A stretch of 64,000 bases of DNA. It comes from Bradyrhizobium liaoningense (GTDB lineage Bacteria; Pseudomonadota; Alphaproteobacteria; Rhizobiales; Xanthobacteraceae). The translations under genes and the position numbers were made by a program. The stretch is from contig NZ_JAFCJT010000031.1 in NCBI RefSeq assembly GCF_018130785.1, forward strand, positions 1-64,000, given 5' to 3'. Shown piece after piece: positions 49,833 through 57,692 of this stretch (the stretch's first letter is position 1; every line of letters starts with the position of its first letter). Below the pieces are notes generated by a model, which was not told the DNA's origin, did not search any database, and was given only the letters and a program-made list of their open reading frames with translations.

Positions 49833-50861
49833 ATGAACATGATGTCCTCGTCTCAGAACGAACAGCCTGCCGCCGCGGGCTTCCGGGTGGATGTATCGCG
49901 TGGCCAGCGGATCGGCCGGGTATCGTCCGAGTGGTTTGCCCGGCCGGATGACGAACGCTATCTGAATCTCCCGGACCTCTATGAGGCAGTGCGAGGCCGC
50001 GCAGAGCGCGCGCAAGCGCGGACTGTGGAAAGCCGGGCCATCAGGGTCGAAGCGAGCCGGGAGAATTCCGAGCGGCTGGCCTTGATGGTGCCAGGACGTG
50101 ACGAGCCCGTGGCGCCGACACATTGGAGCTTTGGCCAATTGTGCACGCTCGTCGCCGCGCTTGCGGCCGCGGTCATGAAGATCGCAGGCAACGGCACGGG
50201 CGATACGCGCTGGAAAGTCCTGGGCGTGCTGGATTGGTCAACCATGACCCACAATCCATTTGTGGACGTGACCAAGGACACGACGACGCTCTACGCCAGC
50301 GATCGCGATGTGTTCCTGTTTCTGGTCGACGACACGAAGCCAATCGAAGCGGGGCGTTTGGCGGATGGTTCACCGGATTTGTATTTCCGGGGATTCTATT
50401 GCTGGAATAGCGAGGTCGGCAGCAAGACGTTAGGAATTGCGAGCTTCTACCTCCGCGCCGTCTGCATGAACCGTAACCTGTGGGGCGTGGAGAGTTTCGA
50501 GGAAATCACGATCCGGCATTCGAAGTTCGCGGCGCAACGGTTTGCTCATGAAGCTGCTCCAGCGTTGACGCGCTTTGCCAATTCTTCGCCGACGCCCTTC
50601 GTGGCGGGTATCAAGGCTGTGCGGGAGCGGATCGTTGCCCGAACGGACGAAGACCGGGAGAACTTCCTGCGTAAGGGGGGGTTTTCCAAGTCCGACGCGA
50701 CGAAGATCGTCGAGACCGTCTTTTGCGAGGAAAGCCGCAAGCCTGAAAGCATCTTTGATTTTGTGCAGGGCATTACCGCATTTGCTCGCGGTAAGGCTCA
50801 TCAGGACACGCGCCTTGAACTGGAAGGCAAGGCAAAGCGTTTGATGGAGCGGGCCATCTGA
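49833..50861 (+). CDS. DUF932-family plasmid/ICE protein with internal deletion
   Basis: 342 residues from the ATG at 49833. The C-terminal two thirds are a textbook DUF932 protein (IAGNGTGDTRWKVLGVLDWS, TLYASDRDVFLFLVDD, PDLYFRGFYCWNSEVGSKTL, NRNLWGVESFEEITIRHSK). The N-terminal third is present up to WSFGQLCTLVAALAA, after which the sequence jumps to VMKIAGNG. Typical members have some 60-70 residues more here, containing the tract that ends in YGRIYDxxLV. The frame is preserved across the deletion. DUF932 proteins are carried by conjugative elements; function unknown. This copy is probably impaired. Confidence 0.8.
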   Translation: MNMMSSSQNEQPAAAGFRVDVSRGQRIGRVSSEWFARPDDERYLNLPDLYEAVRGRAERAQARTVESRAIRVEASRENSERLALMVPGRDEPVAPTHWSFGQLCTLVAALAAAVMKIAGNGTGDTRWKVLGVLDWSTMTHNPFVDVTKDTTTLYASDRDVFLFLVDDTKPIEAGRLADGSPDLYFRGFYCWNSEVGSKTLGIASFYLRAVCMNRNLWGVESFEEITIRHSKFAAQRFAHEAAPALTRFANSSPTPFVAGIKAVRERIVARTDEDRENFLRKGGFSKSDATKIVETVFCEESRKPESIFDFVQGITAFARGKAHQDTRLELEGKAKRLMERAI

Positions 50862-51067
50862 TGGGATAAGTCGCGCAGTCGGTAGGGCTGCGCGGCTTTC
50901 TTCTCAGGGGGTTGTGCGTCGCCGCCGACCGGCAAGCCGGATCAGCGGCGTGGACACATATCCGCGTCCGGGACTCGCCGGGCCTGCGGCCCGACTCGCG
51001 GAAGAAAAACGGCAAGCAATGCCCGCACATGCAGTCATTCCGAATGGTCAAAAAGATTACGAAGGCG

Positions 51068-51349
51068 CTACTTCTTTTTAGGAGGTGATCGGATCGGCTT
51101 TCGACCCTTTGGCAATGCTTTTGGCGCCGCTGCTCCCCGAGGAGGCTGAAGGAAGAACTCCGATAATTGAACACCGAGGGCCCTAGCGAGCCGGTCAAGC
51201 AGATCGATAGTGGGGTTCTCAGCTTGCCGTTCAATGCCACTCATGTACGAACGATCGATTCCCGCGTCATATGCCAATTGTTCCTGAGGGACACCGCGAT
51301 TGACGCGGATCCGACGAACATTCCAGGCCACGAGCGCACGAGCGTCCAT
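51068..51349 (-). CDS. Xre-family helix-turn-helix regulator
   Basis: 93 residues: WNVRRIRVNRGVPQEQLAYD, AGIDRSYMSGIERQAENPTI, DLLDRLARALGVQLSEFF make a standard Cro/CI helix-turn-helix. A basic, Pro/Lys-rich tail follows (KGRKPIRSPPKKK). In Rhizobiales ICEs a gene of this type sits divergent from the DUF2285/AlpA/RepA block and represses transfer. It is divergent from the next gene (51460), with about 110 bases between. Confidence 0.85.
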   Translation of the reverse strand: MDARALVAWNVRRIRVNRGVPQEQLAYDAGIDRSYMSGIERQAENPTIDLLDRLARALGVQLSEFFLQPPRGAAAPKALPKGRKPIRSPPKKK

Positions 51350-51459
51350 GCGCAGAGGCAGCCATTTTGTAGGCCATCAAACCACTGGCTATAACCCATG
51401 TATTTGGCTAGTTTGGCTCGCAAGACGTGGTGCAGCTTTTAGGCAGTTCTGAAAAATAC

Positions 51460-51732
51460 ATGAAGACACCGTCTCTGGATCCAGACGTTGCGGATGTAGC
51501 GCCGACTGCCGCTACCCCGACAGAGTACGACGAGCAGCATGTTGTAACTTACGTTCGGCTTCTGCAGGCCGAAGGTGAGGGAGCGGACTGGCGGGAAGTG
51601 GCCCGAATAGTCTTACATCTTGATCCGGACAGTGAGCCGGACCGCGCGCTCAACGCTTACCGGAGTCATCTTTCTCGCGCTAAGTGGGTATCCGAACAGG
51701 GGCGTCTTTTGCGCGGCAAAGGCACAAACTAG
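51460..51732 (+). CDS. DUF2285-type DNA-binding domain protein, small
   Basis: 90 residues from the ATG at 51460 (a GTG at 51427 is possible). EYDEQHVVTYVRLLQAEGEG, ADWREVARIVLHLDPDSEPD and NAYRSHLSRAKWVSEQG match the DUF2285 helical block found in ICE control proteins. Members are thought to be transcriptional regulators of the transfer module. It is the first gene of the rightward ICE control run. Downstream is the longer DUF6499-DUF2285 gene. Confidence 0.75.
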   Translation: MKTPSLDPDVADVAPTAATPTEYDEQHVVTYVRLLQAEGEGADWREVARIVLHLDPDSEPDRALNAYRSHLSRAKWVSEQGRLLRGKGTN

Positions 51733-51885
51733 AAGAAAACCATCCCCGTAAAGCTTAGGCTGAAAATCCCTTTCTCCGGTTGAGCCGTGGTGCACGTGGT
51801 GCTCAAATAGGGACTTCCCACAACCGCATCGATCACAACTATTGCGCCGCAATCTTAGCTAGTTGCGTGCAATGGAATTGAAGTT

Positions 51886-52660
51886 ATGCCTGAGTTCGAC
51901 TGGCGTTCGCCGGAGTCCTACCGAAGCCTTGATGATGCAGAAATCACCGACATCGCCTGGGAATGCCTACGTCGCAATACGGACTATCAACGCGACTACG
52001 ACGCGATGATTGCCAGCAGCCCGGATGGTCAAGTGACGCCCGAATTCAGGAGGAAATGGGGTATCTGCTTTTGCCCATGACCCTCGGCGGTCATTCAGGG
52101 AAGAGACCATCTATTGGGCGCCTGAAGTTCTCCCGACAGTCGTTCCAATCGCAGTAGCGCCGCCATCTCTTGATCAAGTTGCTGCATCTCCGCGACCCTT
52201 AGAGCTTGCGGCCGGCCAGGTGCGCCGCGTCGAGGATGGTTGGCACGCGGTTCCGCGGATTGGCGCAGTCGATCATCGCGTCTGGTCAAGGGAGCCGCCA
52301 AGAGTCGGCGCCCTCTACGTGGCCGAGCTGCCGTTCGACAGGGACTTCGACGCGCGTGCGTACGCAGCACGACGGTTGTGGCGCGCCATAAGCGGGCGGC
52401 CGGCGGGCCCGGCCTTTCATGAGCTGTCCAAGCAGAAGCGCGAGCGCTTGAGCGCGGCTCTGCGCGCGCTCGACGCTCATGGTGCCGGCGGCCCCTATCG
52501 CATCGTCGCAGCAACACTCTTTGGTCAAAAGCACATCCCGGATCGCGCGTGGAAAACACACGATCTGCGCAACCGGACTATCCGTATGGTGCAGAGCGGT
52601 GCCGCGTTGGTGCGCGGCGGGTACCGCAAACTATTGCGACCGGCGCGCAAAGACTCTTAG
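51886..52660 (+). pseudogene. DUF6499-DUF2285 ICE regulator with a single-base frameshift
   Basis: Two frames join to a protein of about 257 residues. From the ATG at 51886 the product is DUF6499 (FDWRSPESYRSLDDAEITDI, AWECLRRNTDYQRDYDAMI) and stops at 52080. The continuation lies in the +1 frame: FREETIYWAPEVLPTVVPIA, then ARRLWRAISGRPAGPAFHEL and LGQKHIP-like LFGQKHIPDRAWKTHDLRNR, a DUF2285 domain ending at 52660. The change occurs at gcttttgccc (about 52067-52076): one T fewer would restore the frame. The same heptamer GCTTTTG marks the frame change in repA. The family normally acts as a transcriptional activator of ICE excision/transfer. Disruption, recoding or a sequencing error are all possible. 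Confidence 0.8.
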
Positions 52661-52792
52661 CGCTCCTCTCCGGGGGTATCGAAAGTCGCGCCTCCAATTT
52701 CCGGCATCCCCCTCCGACAGCGCCCTTCTCCATGATGACCCCAGACACGCCGGCACCGCCGTGCACGGCGCGCGTCACTCTGGAGCTTTCAA

Positions 52793-53074
52793 ATGCCCGA
52801 TCCGATGGCCGGCCTACCACCGCGTTTCCTGCGAACTCCGGAGGCTGCGCGCTATCTCGGCCTCTCCGGTCGCACGCTTGAGAAGCATCGGACGTACGGC
52901 ACCGGGCCGACTTATCGGAAGATCGGCGGACGTGTCGTCTACGCTTTGGACGATCTGAAAGCCTGGGCCGATCGGGGCGCCAAGACGTCGACGTCCGATC
53001 CCGGCAGGGGGACGGTGTTGCCCGCCAAGAAGCAGTCGACCTTGCGCCCATATGCGGGCCAGGAACGCCGCTGA
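52793..53074 (+). CDS. AlpA/excisionase-type MerR-like DNA-binding protein
   Basis: 93 residues. PPRFLRTPEAARYLGLSGRT followed by LEKHRTYGTGPTYRKIGGRV and VYALDDLKAWAD is the helix-turn-helix_17/AlpA pattern (winged helix). A basic Ser/Lys-rich tail follows. Small proteins of this type act as excisionases or activators of integrase in ICEs and prophages. It sits 21 bases before repA and follows the broken DUF6499-DUF2285 gene. Confidence 0.85.
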   Translation: MPDPMAGLPPRFLRTPEAARYLGLSGRTLEKHRTYGTGPTYRKIGGRVVYALDDLKAWADRGAKTSTSDPGRGTVLPAKKQSTLRPYAGQERR

Positions 53075-53095
53075 TTCACGTCGGAGGCAAAGATC

Positions 53096-53978
53096 ATGCG
53101 ACACAAGCACCGTTCCGAGCGCGATCAGCTCGAACTCTTTCGGGCATTGCCCGGCGATCTGGCGCCCCGAGACGCGCAAGATCTGATGGCATACCCGTTC
53201 TTCTCGCTTGCAAAAACGAAGCGGATTGTGCCGATCGATTTTCGTGCCGGGTCAATCTCCATCCGCGTCGAAACCGTGCCTGAGCACGGCATGGCCACCA
53301 TTTGGGATGCTGACGTATTGATCTGGGCTGCATCCCAGATTGTCGAGGCTCGTGATGCCGGCTTGAAGACCTCTCGGTTAATGGCTGCAACGCCGTACGA
53401 GATTCTGACATTTGTCGGCCGCGGGACGAGTGCGCGAGATTATGACCGGCTGAAGGCCGGTCTCGACAGGCTGCAGTCGACGACGGTGATGACGTCGATC
53501 CGTCAGCCGACTGAGCGGCGGCGTCATCGTTTCTCGTGGATCAACGAGTGGAAGGAGACAGCCGATGCAAACGGCCGTCCACTCGGGCTCGAACTGATCC
53601 TGCCGGATTGGTTCTATGCCGGCGTCATTGATGATGCGCTCGTGCTGACGATTGATCGCGCCTATTTCGATCTGACGGGCGGCCTTGAGCGCTGGCTTTA
53701 TCGTCTCGTCCGCAAGCACGGCGGTCATCAGGATGGTGGCTGGAGCTTTTGACCTTGTGCACCTCCATGCCAAGTCCGGCAGCCTCTCCCCGCTCAAACA
53801 CTTCGCATACGACGTGCGCCAAGTGGTCAGCCAGCAGACATTGCCAGGCTACGAGCTGATCCTCACGCGCGATCCGAATGGGTCTGAACGGCTGAACTTC
53901 AAGCCCATCGCCGTCGAGGCGCTGACTACGAGACTTCGCAAGCGCGGTCTCATTTCGAACTCGGAGGACAATCTGTGA
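53096..53978 (+). pseudogene. repA: Replication initiator RepA, with a +1 frame change at UUU UGA C
   Basis: The first part (53096-53752, 218 codons) is the plasmid/ICE RepA of Rhizobiales (FRALPGDLAPRDAQDLMAYP, KTKRIVPIDFRAG, RLMAATPYEILTFVGRGTSA, ERWLYRLVRKHGGHQDGG WSF). It ends at tga (53750-53752). The rest (DLVHLHAKSGSLSPLKHFAY then KPIAVEALTTRLRKRGL) lies in the +1 frame up to 53978. The junction is ttt tga c, where slipping forward by one base on Phe gives ttt gac and reads on; this is the layout of the prfB (RF2) recoding site. A simple one-base insertion or sequencing error would look the same. Iterons follow directly. Confidence 0.8.
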
Positions 53979-53983
53979 ATCAG

Positions 53984-54048
53984 CTCGTGCTATCGGGGAC
54001 CACGACCCTCGTGCCATCGGGGACCGGATCCTCGTGCTATCAGGGACC
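53984..54048 (+). repeat. Three iterons downstream of repA (candidate oriV)
   Basis: ctcgtgcYatcRgggacc occurs three times, at 53984-54001, 54008-54025 and 54031-54048, with starts 24 and 23 bases apart (about two helical turns) and only single-base changes. Iterons right after repA are typical of plasmid and ICE replication origins; RepA should bind here. parA, usually next, is absent. Confidence 0.75.
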
Positions 54049-54204
54049 GGAATCAGGCTTAAGGGCTTGTTTCTCTGCTCTTTCCGGCCGCTCTAACCTT
54101 ACTAACTGGAAATCCTTCGGATTTCTTCTAACGGACCGCTCCAAAACCTGTGCTGGGCTTGTTCGTCGGCGGCAGTGTGGTCTCCAAACCGAAGGAGCCG
54201 CCGC

Positions 54205-54669
54205 ATGAGCGATCTCACGCAAGTGGAGGTGCTGTGGCTCGAGAAGCGCATCGAGAATCGCGTTCGCTTCGGTCGCATCGCTGAGGAGCAGAGGATCGAT
54301 CGTTCGCGGCGAATCCTGTCTTTCACACCGGGCAGCATCTTTGCATTCGTACGCTGGATGTCCAATGACTTTGGAACCGTCATCTCGCGTATCGATGTCT
54401 TGCGAGCGGTCGCACCGGGGCAACGCTGTTCGACCGTGCCCTATGTGAAGCCCGGGGCAGAGAGTTTGCTGCGGCTGGCCGGCTGGCAAAAAGTCGAGCG
54501 GGTGCTGCAGGCGATCGATGCCATTGAGGCGCTTGGCGTCAATCCTGCGGATGTAGCCCCGGATCATTGGCAGCACGTTCACAACCATCTCTCGGTCAAC
54601 GAGAGCCCGCGCTCGTACACGAAGGCACGTCATCAGGCCTGGCTCCATCGGCAGAGGGTCATGAAATGA
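54205..54669 (+). CDS. DUF2840-family conjugative element protein
   Basis: 154 residues. LTQVEVLWLEKRIENRVRFG, RIAEEQRIDRSRRILSFTPG and IFAFVRWMSNDFGTVISRID identify DUF2840. In Rhizobiales ICEs this gene always sits between parA and the TraF signal peptidase; function unknown. A ggaggagc site precedes the ATG. The stop overlaps the traF start (ATGA). Confidence 0.85.
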   Translation: MSDLTQVEVLWLEKRIENRVRFGRIAEEQRIDRSRRILSFTPGSIFAFVRWMSNDFGTVISRIDVLRAVAPGQRCSTVPYVKPGAESLLRLAGWQKVERVLQAIDAIEALGVNPADVAPDHWQHVHNHLSVNESPRSYTKARHQAWLHRQRVMK

Positions 54670-55178
54670 AGGGGAGCCTGAAGACGCTGACCGTGACATC
54701 TGCGGGAGTGGCTGCGCTTGCCGCAACGATGATCGCAGACATAAACCCGCTCTACGTCTGGAATGCATCGCAGAGTGTCCCGATTGGGCTCTACCGCTTG
54801 CAGTCTGCCGAAGAATTTTACGTTACGGAGTTGGTTGCGCTCCAGCCACCCGAGCCACTTGCGGCCTTTCTTGATTTGAACGGCTATCTACCGATCGGCG
54901 TCCCCATGCTCAAGCGGGTACTGGCGCTGCCCGGACAAACAGTTTGCAGAGAGGGTGTCACGATCTCGGTCGACACCGTCGTCATGGGGGAGGCACGAGA
55001 ACGCGACGAGCGCGGCCGACCTCTGCCGAATTGGCAGGGTTGCCGAGCCGTCGGTGAGGGTGAGCTCTTTCTCATGAATTGGCAGACTGACGACTCGCTG
55101 GATGGCCGCTACTTCGGCGTTCTACCCGCATCGGCTGTGATCGGCCGTGCGCGCCCGGTGTGGACTTGGGAGGAATGA
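54666..55178 (+). CDS. traF: TraF-type S26 signal peptidase
   Basis: 170 residues with an N-terminal membrane segment (VTSAGVAALAATMIADI). Serine in ASQSVPIGLYRL (S37) and Lys in PMLKRVLALPGQTVC (K83) form the Ser-Lys dyad of family S26C/TraF. TraF processes and cyclises the conjugative pilin in the periplasm. Starts at ATG 54666 overlapping DUF2840; its own stop overlaps the transglycosylase start at 55175. Confidence 0.88.
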   Translation: MKGSLKTLTVTSAGVAALAATMIADINPLYVWNASQSVPIGLYRLQSAEEFYVTELVALQPPEPLAAFLDLNGYLPIGVPMLKRVLALPGQTVCREGVTISVDTVVMGEARERDERGRPLPNWQGCRAVGEGELFLMNWQTDDSLDGRYFGVLPASAVIGRARPVWTWEE

Positions 55179-55882
55179 TCGTGGCCCTTCCGTACTTTCG
55201 ATCTGTCATTCCTCTGTTCGATCAGTCGCGGCACCATTCCTCTGTCCCGACCAGCGATTGCAGTGCCGCCGCGCGGAGCGGCGGTCCAGGGCGGCCGAAC
55301 GGCCGGCGCGAAGCAGCTTTACCCTGGACGGTCGCGAGCACGGCGGCATGCTTGGGGTTATCGAGAGCGAGTGTTTGGGCCGTCGTGCCACTGCTGTTCG
55401 TTCTGTCGATAGTCTGCAGTTTTGTACGCGCCGATGAGCAAGAGGTCGCGCATCCGACGAGGGGCCAGACCACCGGCCTGTTCGAGCATTTCATCGGAGA
55501 AGCCGCGCAGCGGTTTGTCATTCCGGTGCAGTGGATTCAATCAATCCTGCGGATCGAGAGCGATGGAGATGCGCACGCCAAATCGGGTAAGGGCGCAATA
55601 GGGTTGATGCAAATCATGCCGGCGACCTGGGCCGAATTTCGCCAGCGCTATGATCTGGGAAATGATCCGTACGACCCGCACGACAACATTCTGGCCGGCG
55701 CAGCATATCTGAGAGAGCTCTTTGACCGGTCAGCTTCGTCCATCTTTCCTGCTCAGTCTGACCGCATCGTCGCTGTCGAGCGACAGCAACTCACCGCTTC
55801 AAGGGGGCACGCGCCGTCGGCCATCGTTCCGAAGCCAACCGGGATATTTGTCGTAAGGCTCGATGCGGGAGAGCGGCGATGA
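55175..55882 (+). CDS. VirB1/TrbN-like lytic transglycosylase, shortened
   Basis: 235 residues. A poorly ordered N-terminal ~60 residues and a hydrophobic segment (VVPLLFVLSIVCSFV, about 70-84) precede the SLT domain: QWIQSILRIESDGDAHAKSG (catalytic Glu128), AIGLMQIMPATWAEFRQRYD and LAGAAYLRELFD. After LFDR the sequence jumps to SSIFPAQSDRIVAV. The usual continuation with AYNAGPGR... and LPAETRAYVA is missing, so the fold is incomplete and the enzyme is probably dead. The tail ends TGIFVVRLD as in the family, which shows the deletion is internal (about 60 residues). Confidence 0.8.
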   Translation: MIVALPYFRSVIPLFDQSRHHSSVPTSDCSAAARSGGPGRPNGRREAALPWTVASTAACLGLSRASVWAVVPLLFVLSIVCSFVRADEQEVAHPTRGQTTGLFEHFIGEAAQRFVIPVQWIQSILRIESDGDAHAKSGKGAIGLMQIMPATWAEFRQRYDLGNDPYDPHDNILAGAAYLRELFDRSASSIFPAQSDRIVAVERQQLTASRGHAPSAIVPKPTGIFVVRLDAGERR

Positions 55883-56081
55883 CCCGCTGCGCAATCGTGC
55901 GAACGTTCGAGTGCTGTTGGGGGATATCTGCGGAGACGTGGGGAGAGCTGGGAAGCACGACGGGAGGACGGCTCTTCAAATCGGGCTTCGAGATACCGGT
56001 GCACGGGGATAAGACGGCCGTGGCCGAATCCGGAGCCTGGTGCAACGACTTGGAAGGTCGTTGCCACAAGGGAGAGCTCCG

Positions 56082-57146
56082 ATGAAACTGTACGTTGGAT
56101 TGGACGTCGGCCTTGAAGAAACCAGCGTTTGCATCGTCGATAGTGAAGGTCTTACGGTCCGCGAAATCAAGGTCAGCACGGAGCCGGAGGCGATCCGCTC
56201 CGCTGTAGAGGGCTACGCGGATCGCCTCGATAGGGTCGGGGTCGAGGCGTCATCGCTTGGCATCTGGCTGTACCGCGAATTGCAGTCAGTCGGGCTTCCA
56301 ATCATTGTCGTGGAGGCGCGCCATATGCGCGTCTCGCTATCGACAATGCGCAACAAAACCGACCGAAACGATGCGCGCGGCATCGCGCAGATGATGCGGC
56401 TGGGCTGGTACCGCGCCGTGCATGTCAAGAATATCGACATGCAGAAAATGCGTACGTTGTTGACCAACCGGAAGCTGCTCAAGCGCAAGCTGATCGACCT
56501 CGAGAACCATGTTCGGGGCGCACTGCGGGCCTATGGATTGCTCGTCGGAGCGGTCGCCCGAGGGTCCTTTGAGGCCCGTGTCCGCGAACTGATCGAGCAC
56601 AGCGATCCGATTTTTGTGATGTCTATCCAGGTCATGCTGGACGTACGCCGCGCGCTCCGCGAGGGCTACGATCGGCTGCATCGTGTGCTCCTGCAGGTGG
56701 TCCAGCATGATCCTGTTTGCCGGCGTCTGATGACGGTTCCGGGCGTCGGTCCGGTCGTCGCCTTGTCGTTCAAGGTTGGCGTTGATGACCCTCATCGCTG
56801 TGCCCGATCCCGCACGGTGGGCGCCCATTTTGGCCTGACACCGAAGCGCCACCAGTCCGGTACATCGATCGATTTTGAAGGTCGCATCAGCAAGCAAGGC
56901 GATATCTCCGTGCGGGAGGCGCTGTGTGAAGCCGCCGCAAGTCTGCTGCTGCGGGTCAGAAAATGGTCGGCATTGCGGGCGTGGGGCCTACGGATCGCCA
57001 AGCGGTCAAGCATGCTGTGTGCGATTGCCGCGGTCGCACGAAAGCTCGCGGGTATTCTCCACCGGATGTGGGTCAGCGAGACCGATTTCCACGTCGGATT
57101 CGGTGCCAAGGTCACGCAACGGCTGCGCCTAAAGCCAGCGCAGTAG
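56082..57146 (+). CDS. IS110-family transposase
   Basis: 354 residues, full length, from the ATG at 56082. The N-terminal DEDD nuclease: KLYVGLDVGLEETSVCIVDS (Asp8), GVEASSLGIWLYRELQS (Glu), KTDRNDARGIA (Asp pair). C-terminal Tnp_20 part: RLMTVPGVGPVVALSFKVGV (HhH) and RHQSGTSIDFEGRISKQGD with the nucleophilic Ser. No frameshift, so the element may be active. A short inverted repeat (caacgac ... gtcgttg, 56043-56063) lies just upstream. It sits between the transglycosylase and the relaxase and interrupts that operon. Confidence 0.88.
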   Translation: MKLYVGLDVGLEETSVCIVDSEGLTVREIKVSTEPEAIRSAVEGYADRLDRVGVEASSLGIWLYRELQSVGLPIIVVEARHMRVSLSTMRNKTDRNDARGIAQMMRLGWYRAVHVKNIDMQKMRTLLTNRKLLKRKLIDLENHVRGALRAYGLLVGAVARGSFEARVRELIEHSDPIFVMSIQVMLDVRRALREGYDRLHRVLLQVVQHDPVCRRLMTVPGVGPVVALSFKVGVDDPHRCARSRTVGAHFGLTPKRHQSGTSIDFEGRISKQGDISVREALCEAAASLLLRVRKWSALRAWGLRIAKRSSMLCAIAAVARKLAGILHRMWVSETDFHVGFGAKVTQRLRLKPAQ

Positions 57147-57692
57147 CAGCTACGTAGACGAGTATAGGAAGGCGCTGGACTGCTCCCAGCATGCTGAGGA
57201 GGGAACGAATTTAGAGATCCGCGCGCGCGGTGAGCGTCCCCTGGCGGGGCCGCGAAACGGGGAATGTCCGCTATCTCTTGCCTGCTGCCGTCCTTCGGGA
57301 ACGAGAGCGCCAGACTGCTTGGACAGCCCTGTTTACGAACCTGATGAAGAGCATGCGACGGCCGAAGTGCTGAACGCGAAGGAACGCATGGACCCCGCTT
57401 GGTGAATGCTGATCGCAAGCGTTGCGGTGACGCGTGCGCGTTGTCGATGCAGGGAGTCTGTCATGGCTGAAGTGCGAAGAGTCGAAGAAAAGCGTAGGAA
57501 TGAGTTGACTTTGAACGCCCGATTAGGAAGGCGAGATAAAAGGGGCTCGCCGGTCGAACCGCAAGCCATTGGCATGGCTTGGGTTCTGGCGTGCCAGTCG
57601 GTCGTGGCGCGTGCCGCGCCTTGCAGATTCAACAATGCAATCAAGGACATTTTCGGCACTATGGGCATTCTTGCACGGTTTGAGGGCTGACC
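57147..57692. other. Region between the IS110 transposase and relaxase
   Basis: About 546 bases with no recognised gene. It includes the 3' end of the insertion element and the relaxase upstream region. A rightward frame at about 57406-57690 (RVEEKRRNELTLNARLGRRD) is possible but has no family match, and the opposite-strand frame is likewise open. I call neither. Confidence 0.4.
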
